From Buchnera aphidicola (Myzocallis carpini) (GTDB lineage Bacteria; Pseudomonadota; Gammaproteobacteria; Enterobacterales; Enterobacteriaceae): a DNA stretch of 64,000 bases. Positions within the stretch are counted from its first letter, which is position 1, and each line of letters opens with the position of its first letter. Positions 50,011 through 58,590 of the stretch are shown one piece after another. Both the position numbers and the translations under genes were made by a program. Location of the stretch: positions 124,392 to 188,391 of the forward strand of contig NZ_OZ060376.1 in NCBI RefSeq assembly GCF_964059025.1. Reading direction: 5' to 3'. The notes beneath the pieces are model-generated. The model was not told where the DNA came from. It saw only the letters and a list, made by a program, of their open reading frames with translations, and ran no database searches.

Positions 50011-50946
50011 TTATTGTATATATTCCGCTATTCTTAAAATAGCACTTCTTGACTTTGGATTATCTATAATTTCTTTTGTAGTTGGAAAAATCCTATCAAC
50101 AATTTTTATATTTTTTTGATACAATAATTTTATATTTTTTTCAGATATCGGTATTCCATTTGGTATATGAGGTATACAACTATTTTGTACCATAAATTGT
50201 TTTATAATTCTATCTTCTAATGAATGAAAACTAATGACAACAATGCGAGCATTTTTATTTAAAAATTTTAGTATTTTTTGTAAAAATATTTTTATTGCAT
50301 ATAATTCTTGATTAATAAAAATTCGAATTGCTTGAAAACTTTTTGTTGCTGGGTGTTGACGTTTTTTTTTTTTAAATATTACTGATTGAATAATTTTAGA
50401 TAATTCTAAAGTTGTTGTAATTGGTTGATTTTTTTTTTTTTTTTCAATTATTGCAGCAATTTTATTTGCAAATTTTTCTTCTCCGAATGTTTTTAAAACA
50501 TATGCTATTTCTTTTTTTGTACTAGAATTGATCCATGTAGTAGCAGATATTCCTTCTGTTGGATTCATCCTCATATCTAATGGTCCATCTAGTTTAAATG
50601 AAAAACCTCTATCTTTAAACATTAATTGCATGGACGAGACTCCTAAATCTAGTATAATACCATCAATTTTTTTATTGATATTATATTTTTTTACGAAAAT
50701 ATCAATATCAGAAAAATTTCCGTGAATGATTTGTAATCGATGATCTAATATTTTTTTTGCAATGTTAATTGCATATGGATCTCTATCAATAGCATATAAT
50801 TTTCCATCTTTATTTAAATTTTTTAATATTTTTAAAGAATGTCCTCCAGCACCAAAAGTACAATCGATATATATACCATTTTTTTTTATTTTTAGTGCTT
50901 GAATAGATTCTTCCAACATTACTGTTTTGTGTAATAAAGTATTCAT
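50011..50946 (-). CDS. rsmH: 16S rRNA (cytosine(1402)-N4)-methyltransferase
   Basis: RsmH (MraW) methylates C1402 of 16S rRNA in the ribosomal P site. The 311-residue product (313 in E. coli) shows HKTVMLEESIQAL at the N terminus, the SAM-binding DCTFGAGGHS, DLGVSSMQ, SFKLDGPLDMRM and the late VVISFHSLEDRIIKQFM block. A run of 16 A (50429-50444) and one of 12 A (50362-50373) lie in the coding strand and the frame crosses both correctly. In E. coli it heads the division and cell wall cluster; here its next downstream gene is ftsA. Confidence 0.97.
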   Translation of the reverse strand: MNTLLHKTVMLEESIQALKIKKNGIYIDCTFGAGGHSLKILKNLNKDGKLYAIDRDPYAINIAKKILDHRLQIIHGNFSDIDIFVKKYNINKKIDGIILDLGVSSMQLMFKDRGFSFKLDGPLDMRMNPTEGISATTWINSSTKKEIAYVLKTFGEEKFANKIAAIIEKKKKNQPITTTLELSKIIQSVIFKKKKRQHPATKSFQAIRIFINQELYAIKIFLQKILKFLNKNARIVVISFHSLEDRIIKQFMVQNSCIPHIPNGIPISEKNIKLLYQKNIKIVDRIFPTTKEIIDNPKSRSAILRIAEYIQ

Positions 50947-51029
50947 AATGAAGTTAATAATATTTTTTATAATTAATATATGTAATCTTTGAATATTAAT
51001 TGTAATTCTTTTATATTGTTATTTCGTGA

Positions 51030-51497
51030 TTAAATAATAATAGTTCCTGATCGAGAAATATTTATAATTTTAGAATGTTTTTTTATTATATTTAAAAAAT
51101 TATTGATTTGAGTGTTATTTTCAAGAATTTGAATAGTATATATTGGGCAAAATTCTTTTATAATTTGACTGTGAAATTTTTCTAAAATTTTTTTTATATT
51201 TTGTATTTCATACTTAGATGCCTGAATTTTAATAAGAGCAAGTTCTTTTTCTATATATTGTTGATGGTGTATGATTTGAATTTTTAATATATTAATGAGT
51301 TTATGTAATTGTTTTTCAATTTTTTCAATTATTTTTTGATCTCCGCTAGTTTGTATTGTAACAGTAGATATTGAAGTGTCTTCTGTTGGACAAACAGATA
51401 AGTTATCTATGTTATATCCTCTTTGTGAAAATAAACCGACTACTCTAGACAAGGCGCCTGGTTCATTTTCTAATAATATTAATAGCATTGTTTTCAT
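51030..51497 (-). CDS. ilvH: Acetolactate synthase III small (regulatory) subunit
   Basis: IlvH activates IlvI and mediates valine feedback. The 155-residue product (163 in E. coli) has the N-terminal ACT domain MLLILLENEPGALSRVVGLF. Residues linked to valine sensing in E. coli (Asn11, Gly14, Ser17, Asn29) are unchanged, so feedback may still work. The C-terminal domain is diverged and ends a few residues early. It follows ilvI after 17 bases. cra and mraZ, which lie between ilvH and rsmH in E. coli, are missing. Confidence 0.96.
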   Translation of the reverse strand: MKTMLLILLENEPGALSRVVGLFSQRGYNIDNLSVCPTEDTSISTVTIQTSGDQKIIEKIEKQLHKLINILKIQIIHHQQYIEKELALIKIQASKYEIQNIKKILEKFHSQIIKEFCPIYTIQILENNTQINNFLNIIKKHSKIINISRSGTIII

Positions 51498-51514
51498 AGT
51501 TTTTTATCATCCCT

Positions 51515-53227
51515 TTATTCTCTAAACCACATTTCATTCATTCCCCCACCTCGAATTTGCATAGGATATACATGTTCAGTATGATCAATTTTTACATCTA
51601 TAAAGACCAGATTTCCTTCTTTGAGTTTTTGTAATGCGACTTTTAATTTTTCTTCTAATTCTTGATTATTAATAATAGAAATTCCAATATGTCCATAAGA
51701 TTCTGATAATTTTATAAAATTTGGTAATGACTTCATATATGAATGAGAATGTCTTTCTTCATAAATGATATTTTGCCATTGTTTGACCATTCCCAAGGAT
51801 TGATTATTTAAATTCAGTATTAATATTGGTAATTTATATTGCATTGCTGTAGAAAGTTCTTGAATATTCATTTGAATACTACCATCTCCAGTAATACAAA
51901 TAACCATTTTTTTAGGAAAGGCTATTTTAACTCCTAATGCTGCTGGTAAACCAAAACCCATGGTACCTAGTCCACCTGAATTAATCCATCTTCTTGGTTT
52001 TTCAAATAAATAATATAATGCTGCAAACATTTGATGTTGTCCAACATCGGATGTGATATATGCTTTTCCATTTGTAAGATTCCATAAAGTTTTTATCACA
52101 TTTTGAGGTTTTATCTTATTGCTCATTTTATTGTATTGTAAACTTTTTTTATTTTTCCATATTTTAATTTTTTCCCACCATGGTTGAATATTATAATTTT
52201 TTATTAATGTTTTGTTTTCATCCAGAATTTTTAATAAACATTGTAATATTTTTTTTGCATCTCCAACAATTGGTATATCTGCAGAGACTGTTTTAGATAT
52301 TGATGTAGGGTCTATATCTATGTGTAAAATTTTTGCTGTAGGACAATATTTTTTTAAATTATTTGTAGTACGATCATCAAATCTCACTCCAATAGCTAAA
52401 ATAACATCGGAATAGTGTATAGCCATGTTTGCTTCATAAGTTCCATGCATTCCGAGCATGTGAAGATTTTGTACGTGTGTTCCTGGAAAAGCTCCAAGAG
52501 CCATTAGAGAATTAGTAACTGGTATTTTTAGTAGTTCCGCGAATTTTTTTAATTCTTTTGTACTATTAGAGTTTACAACTCCTCCTCCAATATATAATAT
52601 AGGTTGTTTTGCTTTTAATAATATTTTTAATATTTTTTTTATTTGTTTTTTATTTCCATGAATTATAGGATTGTATGATCGTATATAAGGTTTTTTTGGC
52701 CAAAAATATGGTTTTTTATTTTTTGCATTCAAAATATCTTTTGGTAGATCAATAACTACTGGTCCTGGTCTACCTGTTGATGCTATCCAAAAGGATTTTT
52801 TAAATATCATAGGAATATCTTCGGTATTTGTGATTAAAAAACTATGTTTTACTATTGGTCTTGAAATGCCTAACATATCGCATTCTTGAAATGCATCGTA
52901 TCCAATTAAAGATGAATCGACTTGTCCAGAAATAACAATCATGGGAATAGAATCCATATATGCTGTTGCAATTCCTGTAATAGAATTAGTGGCACCAGGT
53001 CCAGAAGTTACTAATACGACTCCCACTTTCCCTGTAGCTCTTGCATATCCATCTGCCATATGTGTAGCAGCTTGTTCATGTCGTACTAATATGTGTTTAA
53101 TATCAGTATTTTTTTTTAAAGAATCATAGATATCTAATACCGCACCTCCAGGATATCCGAAAATATGTTTTATTCCTTGATCTATTAATGATCGAATGAC
53201 CATATCTGAGCCTGATAATAATTCCAT
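51515..53227 (-). CDS. ilvI: Acetolactate synthase III large (catalytic) subunit
   Basis: IlvI joins two pyruvates, or pyruvate and 2-oxobutyrate, as the first common step of valine, leucine and isoleucine synthesis. The 570-residue product (574 in E. coli) has the catalytic Glu51 in [16 protein letters not shown], and the TPP motif GDGSIQMN...NN near residue 440. The [13 protein letters not shown] and [18 protein letters not shown] blocks are typical. It forms an operon with ilvH; leuO is absent upstream. Confidence 0.98.
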   Translation of the reverse strand: MELLSGSDMVIRSLIDQGIKHIFGYPGGAVLDIYDSLKKNTDIKHILVRHEQAATHMADGYARATGKVGVVLVTSGPGATNSITGIATAYMDSIPMIVISGQVDSSLIGYDAFQECDMLGISRPIVKHSFLITNTEDIPMIFKKSFWIASTGRPGPVVIDLPKDILNAKNKKPYFWPKKPYIRSYNPIIHGNKKQIKKILKILLKAKQPILYIGGGVVNSNSTKELKKFAELLKIPVTNSLMALGAFPGTHVQNLHMLGMHGTYEANMAIHYSDVILAIGVRFDDRTTNNLKKYCPTAKILHIDIDPTSISKTVSADIPIVGDAKKILQCLLKILDENKTLIKNYNIQPWWEKIKIWKNKKSLQYNKMSNKIKPQNVIKTLWNLTNGKAYITSDVGQHQMFAALYYLFEKPRRWINSGGLGTMGFGLPAALGVKIAFPKKMVICITGDGSIQMNIQELSTAMQYKLPILILNLNNQSLGMVKQWQNIIYEERHSHSYMKSLPNFIKLSESYGHIGISIINNQELEEKLKVALQKLKEGNLVFIDVKIDHTEHVYPMQIRGGGMNEMWFRE

Positions 53228-53583
53228 TATTTCTCCTAATAGGATATTTATTTTATAATATTATTGATAATATTATTATGTTGAATAGTGGTGATCGTGT
53301 ATTAGTTAAATTTTTATTTTTGATTATGAAATATTATGATATTTTAAAAATAGTTTTTATGAATGTAGTTGTGCAATTGGAATAATTAAAACTATTGTGT
53401 TATATATGAATTATTTTCTTTTAAGATTATAAAGTACGATTGTTTATTGATTTTGATTGTAGTATTTAGTAAATTACTATATTAATATTGTATTTTTATT
53501 ATATTACATAGTTTTTTAACTAAGATAGTTTTATAAAATTTTCAGATCCATATATTTTTCTTGGATCTGAATATTTCAATTCA
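53228..53583. other. 356-base gap between dapD and ilvI
   Basis: No gene or RNA is visible. It holds the hairpin at 53541-53571 just after dapD, and should include the ilvI promoter on the minus strand. The rest is A+T-rich with no clear repeat. I found no Lrp-site-like pattern that I could defend. Confidence 0.5.
53541..53571 (-). terminator. Terminator hairpin after dapD
   Basis: A 10-base perfect stem, TTCAGATCCA (53541-53550) with TGGATCTGAA (53562-53571), has an 11-base loop and begins 12 bases after the dapD stop on the minus strand. It is followed by an A+T-rich stretch and has more G+C than the flanks. Confidence 0.72.
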
Positions 53584-54408
53584 TTATTGAATATTTCGTA
53601 ATAATTCATTAATTTCTACTTTTTTGAGTGTTTTTGTATCTACTTTTTTAACAATAACTGCGCAATATAAGTTATATTTTTTGTTTTTTGACGGTAAAGT
53701 ACCAGAAACCACTACAGACCCAGAAGGTATTTTGCCATATGTAATTTCTTCTGTTTCTCTATTATAAATTCTTGTACTTTGTCCAATATATACTCCCATA
53801 GAAATTACTGATCCTTTTTCTACAATTACACCTTCCACAATTTCAGAACGTGCGCCAATAAAACAATTGTCTTCAATAATTGTTGGATTACTTTGGATTG
53901 GTTCTAGTACACCTCCTATACCTACACCACCTGATATATGTACATTTTTTCCAATGTATGCACAAGATCCAACAGTAGACCATGTATCTATCATAGTATT
54001 TTGATTAATATAAGCACCAATATTAACATAAGAAGGCATTAGTACAGTATTTTGTGCAATAAATGCACCCTTTCGGATTGTAGCTGGTGGTACAATACGA
54101 ATATTATTTTTTTTTAATTCCTGTTCTGTAATATGTTCATATTTGAGGGGGATTTTGTCATAAAAAGTATTTTTAATGCCTCTAGTTATTTTATTTTTTT
54201 GGATACAAAAATATAATAAAATTGCTTTTTTAATCCATTGGTGAGTAATCCATGATCCTGATATTTTTGTTGATACCTGTATTTTACCTTGATCAAGAAG
54301 TTCAATGGTTTTCTTAATTGCATGGGAATATTCAATATTCATTTTATTAAAATTAATATGTTCTTTTTTTTCAAAAATTTTATTTATAATCTTTTCTAAT
54401 TTTTCCAT
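53584..54408 (-). CDS. dapD: Tetrahydrodipicolinate N-succinyltransferase
   Basis: DapD succinylates tetrahydrodipicolinate in the diaminopimelate/lysine pathway. From ATG 54408 the product has 274 residues, exactly the E. coli length; AGAG sits seven bases upstream, while the in-frame ATG at 54414 is too close to it. The left-handed beta-helix hexapeptide repeats are obvious ([56 protein letters not shown]). Lysine is supplied to the host. With murein genes lost nearby, diaminopimelate may serve only lysine here. Confidence 0.97.
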   Translation of the reverse strand: MEKLEKIINKIFEKKEHINFNKMNIEYSHAIKKTIELLDQGKIQVSTKISGSWITHQWIKKAILLYFCIQKNKITRGIKNTFYDKIPLKYEHITEQELKKNNIRIVPPATIRKGAFIAQNTVLMPSYVNIGAYINQNTMIDTWSTVGSCAYIGKNVHISGGVGIGGVLEPIQSNPTIIEDNCFIGARSEIVEGVIVEKGSVISMGVYIGQSTRIYNRETEEITYGKIPSGSVVVSGTLPSKNKKYNLYCAVIVKKVDTKTLKKVEINELLRNIQ

Positions 54409-54466
54409 AAACATACTCTGTATTATTAATATAGTGGATTGATAATTTTTTTATTTTTGATCTATT

Positions 54467-55255
54467 TTACATATTAATATATATGTTTTTTATATTTTCA
54501 GTTTTTCTTTTTGTTAAGATTTCGCATCCATTTTTAGTGACTAAAATTGTATGTTCGTATTGTGCGGATAAACTATTATCTTTTGTTTTAATAGTCCAAC
54601 TATCATCCATACAAATGACATCACTTTTTCCAGAATTTATAATGGGTTCTATAGTAAATACCATACCTTCTTTAAATAATATTTTATTATTTTTATTAAA
54701 ATAATGTAAAATATATGGATCTTCGTGAAATTCTTTTCCAATTCCGTGTCCACAATATTCTGTGACAATAGAAAAAGGTGTTTTATGAATATTTTTTTGT
54801 ATTGTTTTGCCAATGATGTTGATAGGAATATTTGGTTTGATTACTGAAAAGGTTTCATATAATATTTTCTTTGCTGTATAGCATAATTTTTTTGCAATAG
54901 AATTTGTATTTCCAACAATAAACATTTTTGATGTATCAGCATGGTATTGATTTTTTATGATGGTGACATCAATATTTACGATATCTCCATGTTTTAATTC
55001 GGTGTTATTAGGAATGCCATGACATACAACTTCATTTACAGAAATACATGTTGATTTTGGAAATCCTTGGTATCCTAAACAAGCTGGAATAGCATTTTGT
55101 TTTTCAACAATATAGTTATGACAAATGTAATCTAAGTGTTCTGTTGTAATTCCAGCAACTACATATGGTGTAATCATTTCTAATACTTGGCTGGCTAATT
55201 TTCCAGAAATTCGCATTTTCTTAATTTCTTCAGAATTTTTTATGGAAATTTTCAT
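54467..55255 (-). CDS. map: Methionine aminopeptidase
   Basis: Map removes the initiator methionine from new proteins. The 262-residue product (264 in E. coli) keeps the metal ligands: two Asp in VNIDVTIIKNQYHADTSKMF, His in CGHGIGKEFHEDP, Glu in FTIEPI and Glu in SAQYEHTI. It is divergent from rpsB, the same arrangement as in E. coli. Confidence 0.98.
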   Translation of the reverse strand: MKISIKNSEEIKKMRISGKLASQVLEMITPYVVAGITTEHLDYICHNYIVEKQNAIPACLGYQGFPKSTCISVNEVVCHGIPNNTELKHGDIVNIDVTIIKNQYHADTSKMFIVGNTNSIAKKLCYTAKKILYETFSVIKPNIPINIIGKTIQKNIHKTPFSIVTEYCGHGIGKEFHEDPYILHYFNKNNKILFKEGMVFTIEPIINSGKSDVICMDDSWTIKTKDNSLSAQYEHTILVTKNGCEILTKRKTENIKNIYINM

Positions 55256-55477
55256 TTTGATATCAATATTTTATTTAATAATATATAATACATATTATAC
55301 GATTGTAAATATTTTTTATTTTATTTTATTGGAAAAAAAGTTTTATTTAGTTTAATATAAACTTATTATTTTTATAATCCTTAATGATATATTATATTTA
55401 TAATACATGTTAATCAATTGAAATACTATGAATATTATGAAATATAATTGTTATTTATTACTTTTGAGGGAATTATT

Positions 55478-56182
55478 TTGAGTATGATTTCTATGCATGA
55501 TATGATAAAAGCAGGTGTTCATTTTGGACATCAAACTCGTTATTGGAATCCTAAAATGAAGCCTTTTATTTTTGGTTCTCGTAATCGAGTACATATTATT
55601 AATTTGGAAAGAACTTTACCAATGTTTCAATCTGCTTTAATAGAACTAAAAAAAATTCATGTTCGTAAAGGAAAAATATTATTTGTAGGAACTAAAAAAC
55701 CTGCTAGCAAAATGATTAAACAGTCTGCAATATTTTGTAATCAATTTTATGTTAATAAAAGATGGCTTGGAGGTATGTTAACAAACTGGAAAACTGTCTG
55801 TCAATCTATTATTCGATTAAGAGAATTAGAAGTACAAATGAAAGATGGAACTTTATCAAAATTGACAAAAAAAGAAGGTTTAATTAGATCAAGAGAATTA
55901 TTAAAGTTAGAAAATAGTTTAGGTGGTATTAAAAATATGCATGGATTACCTGATGTTTTATTTATTATAGATGCAAAGCATGAAAAAATTGCTATCCAAG
56001 AAGCAAATACTTTAGGTATTCCAGTATTCTCAATAGTAGATACTAATGCAAGTCCTGATGGTATAGATTTTATAATTCCAGGTAATGATGATGCTATTCG
56101 TGCAATTAATTTGTATTTAAAAACTATTGTAAATTATATATCTAGTGATATTGAGGATATTGTTTTTCAATCTAATAAATAA
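55478..56182 (+). CDS. rpsB: 30S ribosomal protein S2
   Basis: S2 is a late-binding protein of the small ribosomal subunit. From the TTG at 55478 the product has 234 residues (241 in E. coli). GAGGGA lies six bases upstream of this TTG, and MSMISMHDM then lines up with MATVSMRDM of E. coli; ATG 55484 is the nearest alternative. The [33 protein letters not shown] and [11 protein letters not shown] blocks are conserved. It is followed by tsf, as is usual. Confidence 0.96.
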   Translation: MSMISMHDMIKAGVHFGHQTRYWNPKMKPFIFGSRNRVHIINLERTLPMFQSALIELKKIHVRKGKILFVGTKKPASKMIKQSAIFCNQFYVNKRWLGGMLTNWKTVCQSIIRLRELEVQMKDGTLSKLTKKEGLIRSRELLKLENSLGGIKNMHGLPDVLFIIDAKHEKIAIQEANTLGIPVFSIVDTNASPDGIDFIIPGNDDAIRAINLYLKTIVNYISSDIEDIVFQSNK

Positions 56183-56259
56183 TTTTTATATTATAATATT
56201 TGAAGTAAATTATTTTTTTGCCCTTTTAAATAGGTATAATTTGATAAGGAAAAAATATA

Positions 56260-57054
56260 GTGCATATTAATAAAGAGCTTATTAAAAAATTACGTTTAAA
56301 ATCTGGTATTGGAATTTTAGATTGTAAAAAAGCATTGATAGATTCTGATGGTAATTTTGATAAAGCTATTGTTATATTAAAAAAAAGAGGATATGTAAAA
56401 GCAGAAAATAAAATTAAAAATTCTACTCTTAGAGGGATCATTGCAACACATGTATTAGAACAATATTCTTGTATTTTGGAATTAAATTGTGAAACTGATT
56501 TTGTTGAACAACATGCGAATTTTGTTCAATTTGCTCAAAAAATATTATATACAATACATAAAGAAAAAATTTATCATCTGAATTTATTAAATGATTTTTT
56601 TAAAAAAGAAAGATTATCTTTAATTGCTCAGTTTGGTGAAAATATTGTTATTCGTAGATTTTCGATATTAAATGGAGAGTTCCTTTTTTCGTACATACAT
56701 AGAAATAAAATCGGTGTTTTATTAAGTTCTGAATCTTATAATACCTTAGTAATGAAAAAGATATCAATGCATATTATTGCAAATAATCCTGATTATTTAA
56801 AACGTGAGAGTATTCCAAATGCAATCCTTGAACGAGAAAAAGAAATACAAGTAGATATTGCTATGAAATCAGGAAAACCAGAATTTATTGCACAAAAGAT
56901 CGTTAGTGGAAGAATAGAAAAATTTATTCAAAATATTTGTTTGTTAGAACAATCATGTGTTTTTGATACTGATATTGTTATGAAAGATTTTCTATTGCAA
57001 AATAATTTTAAGATTGTACAATTTATACGTTTTGAATTAGGTGAAGAAATATAA
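56260..57054 (+). CDS. tsf: Elongation factor Ts
   Basis: EF-Ts regenerates EF-Tu-GTP. The 264-residue product (283 in E. coli) starts at GTG with AAGGA nine bases upstream. The N-terminal KLRLKSGIGILDCKKAL domain, the TDFV motif (CETDFVEQHANF) that disrupts nucleotide binding in EF-Tu, and the IAMKSGKPEFIAQKIVSGR block are present. The protein ends at FELGEEI, so the C-terminal helix of E. coli EF-Ts is missing. Confidence 0.96.
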   Translation: MHINKELIKKLRLKSGIGILDCKKALIDSDGNFDKAIVILKKRGYVKAENKIKNSTLRGIIATHVLEQYSCILELNCETDFVEQHANFVQFAQKILYTIHKEKIYHLNLLNDFFKKERLSLIAQFGENIVIRRFSILNGEFLFSYIHRNKIGVLLSSESYNTLVMKKISMHIIANNPDYLKRESIPNAILEREKEIQVDIAMKSGKPEFIAQKIVSGRIEKFIQNICLLEQSCVFDTDIVMKDFLLQNNFKIVQFIRFELGEEI

Positions 57055-57115
57055 AATATTTTTTAAAATACATGTTATAATGCTTATATATTTTATAATC
57101 ATGATTGCAAACTGT

Positions 57116-57829
57116 ATGAAATTTATATATAAACGTATTTTACTCAAAATGAGCGGAGAAGTAATAAAAGGGGTTGATAAAGTTAATTTTAAAAACTGTT
57201 TAATTTATAATATTGTGAAAGAAATACGATTTTTAGTTAAAAATGGTATTGAAATTAGTTTAGTAATTGGTGGTGGTAATTTATTTCGAGGATCTTTTTT
57301 ATCAAAATTAGGTATAAATAGGGTTTCTTCTGATTATATAGGTATGTTATCTACAATAATTAATGGTTTATTTCTTAAGGATATTTTTGAACGATATAAT
57401 ATTCCTGTATGTTTAATGTCTTCTATTACTATAGATAATGTATGTAAAAAATATAATTTAGAAAAAGCTATGAAATTATTATCTAATTCAGTAGTGATAA
57501 TTTTTTGTGGTGGTATGGGTAATCCCTTTTTTACCACAGATTCTGCTGCATGTGTAAGAGCTATTGAAACTAACTCGGATATTATCTTCAAAGGTACTAA
57601 AGTGAATGGAATATATTCTCAAGATCCCAATAAATATCCTGATGCTTTTTTTTATAAAAAATTAAATTACCAAGATGTTTTACAAAAAGAATTTAAAGTG
57701 ATGGATTTAACAGCTTTTATTTTAGCAAGAGATTATAATATTCCTGTTCATATTTTTAATATTTATCATAATAATATTCTTTCTCGTATCTTACAAGGTA
57801 ACACAGAAGGAACTTTAATTACTAGTTGA
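57116..57829 (+). CDS. pyrH: Uridylate kinase
   Basis: PyrH phosphorylates UMP to UDP. From ATG 57116 the product has 237 residues (241 in E. coli). Amino-acid-kinase-family motifs are clear: YKRILLKMSGE, VIGGGNLFRG, FFTTDSAACVRAIE and KVNGIYSQDP. The frame is open up to 57041, overlapping tsf, with possible ATGs at 57041, 57080 and 57101, but the family N terminus fits 57116 best; no strong ribosome-binding site is seen before any of these. A TATAAT-like stretch at 57092-57098 could be an internal promoter. Confidence 0.95.
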   Translation: MKFIYKRILLKMSGEVIKGVDKVNFKNCLIYNIVKEIRFLVKNGIEISLVIGGGNLFRGSFLSKLGINRVSSDYIGMLSTIINGLFLKDIFERYNIPVCLMSSITIDNVCKKYNLEKAMKLLSNSVVIIFCGGMGNPFFTTDSAACVRAIETNSDIIFKGTKVNGIYSQDPNKYPDAFFYKKLNYQDVLQKEFKVMDLTAFILARDYNIPVHIFNIYHNNILSRILQGNTEGTLITS

Positions 57830-57887
57830 TGAGATATTTATACTGATAGTTTTTACAATTTTTTAATTATTTATGTAGAGAATATAT

Positions 57888-58445
57888 ATGAATACTATTT
57901 TAATACAGGATTTGAAGGTTCGTATGGAAAAATCCTTACAATCTTTTCAAAACATCATTTATAGTTTTCGAACTGGAAGGGCATCTCCCAATTTATTAGA
58001 TAATATTGCAATAGATTATTTTGGTAAAAAAATGCCATTAAAAAAAATATCTAATATAACTGTTGAAAATTCTAATACTTTAAAGATTAGCGTATTTGAT
58101 TATTCTATTATTCGTGATATCGAAAATTCCATTTTGAATTCCAAATTAGAAATTTCGCCACTAGTACAAGGTAATATAATTAAAATTATTTTACCTTCTT
58201 TAACAGAAGATAGAAGAAAAAATTTGTTTAAATTAGTACGTTCTGAAGCTGAAAAAACACGTGTTAATATGCGTAATATTCGACGTAATGCAAATGAAAG
58301 ATTAAAAAAATATATTAAAGAAAAAACTATTAATAATGATACAGAGCATAGTATGCAACATACAATACAAAAAATAACAGATGATTACATTAAAAAGATC
58401 AATGATATACTTTTACATAAAGAAAAAGAAATTATGCAATTTTAA
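57888..58445 (+). CDS. frr: Ribosome recycling factor
   Basis: RRF splits the post-termination ribosome with EF-G. The 185-residue product equals the E. coli length. The head-domain FRTGRASPNLLDNIAIDYFG and the C-terminal long-helix LTEDRRKNLFKLVRSEAEKTRVNMRNIRR blocks are highly conserved. In E. coli dxr, ispU (uppS), cdsA and rseP follow; here bamA comes next after about 145 bases. Confidence 0.98.
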   Translation: MNTILIQDLKVRMEKSLQSFQNIIYSFRTGRASPNLLDNIAIDYFGKKMPLKKISNITVENSNTLKISVFDYSIIRDIENSILNSKLEISPLVQGNIIKIILPSLTEDRRKNLFKLVRSEAEKTRVNMRNIRRNANERLKKYIKEKTINNDTEHSMQHTIQKITDDYIKKINDILLHKEKEIMQF

Positions 58446-58590
58446 TTTTGAATAATTTATAAAAATTTTTTATTTTATATCATTTGGGTAAAATATTACT
58501 TAGTGTTTTTATAGTTATTGTAATTGTGAGTAATTTTTGTAATTAATATTGTTAATGTTCATTATTTTAGATTTGAGATATATAATATAT

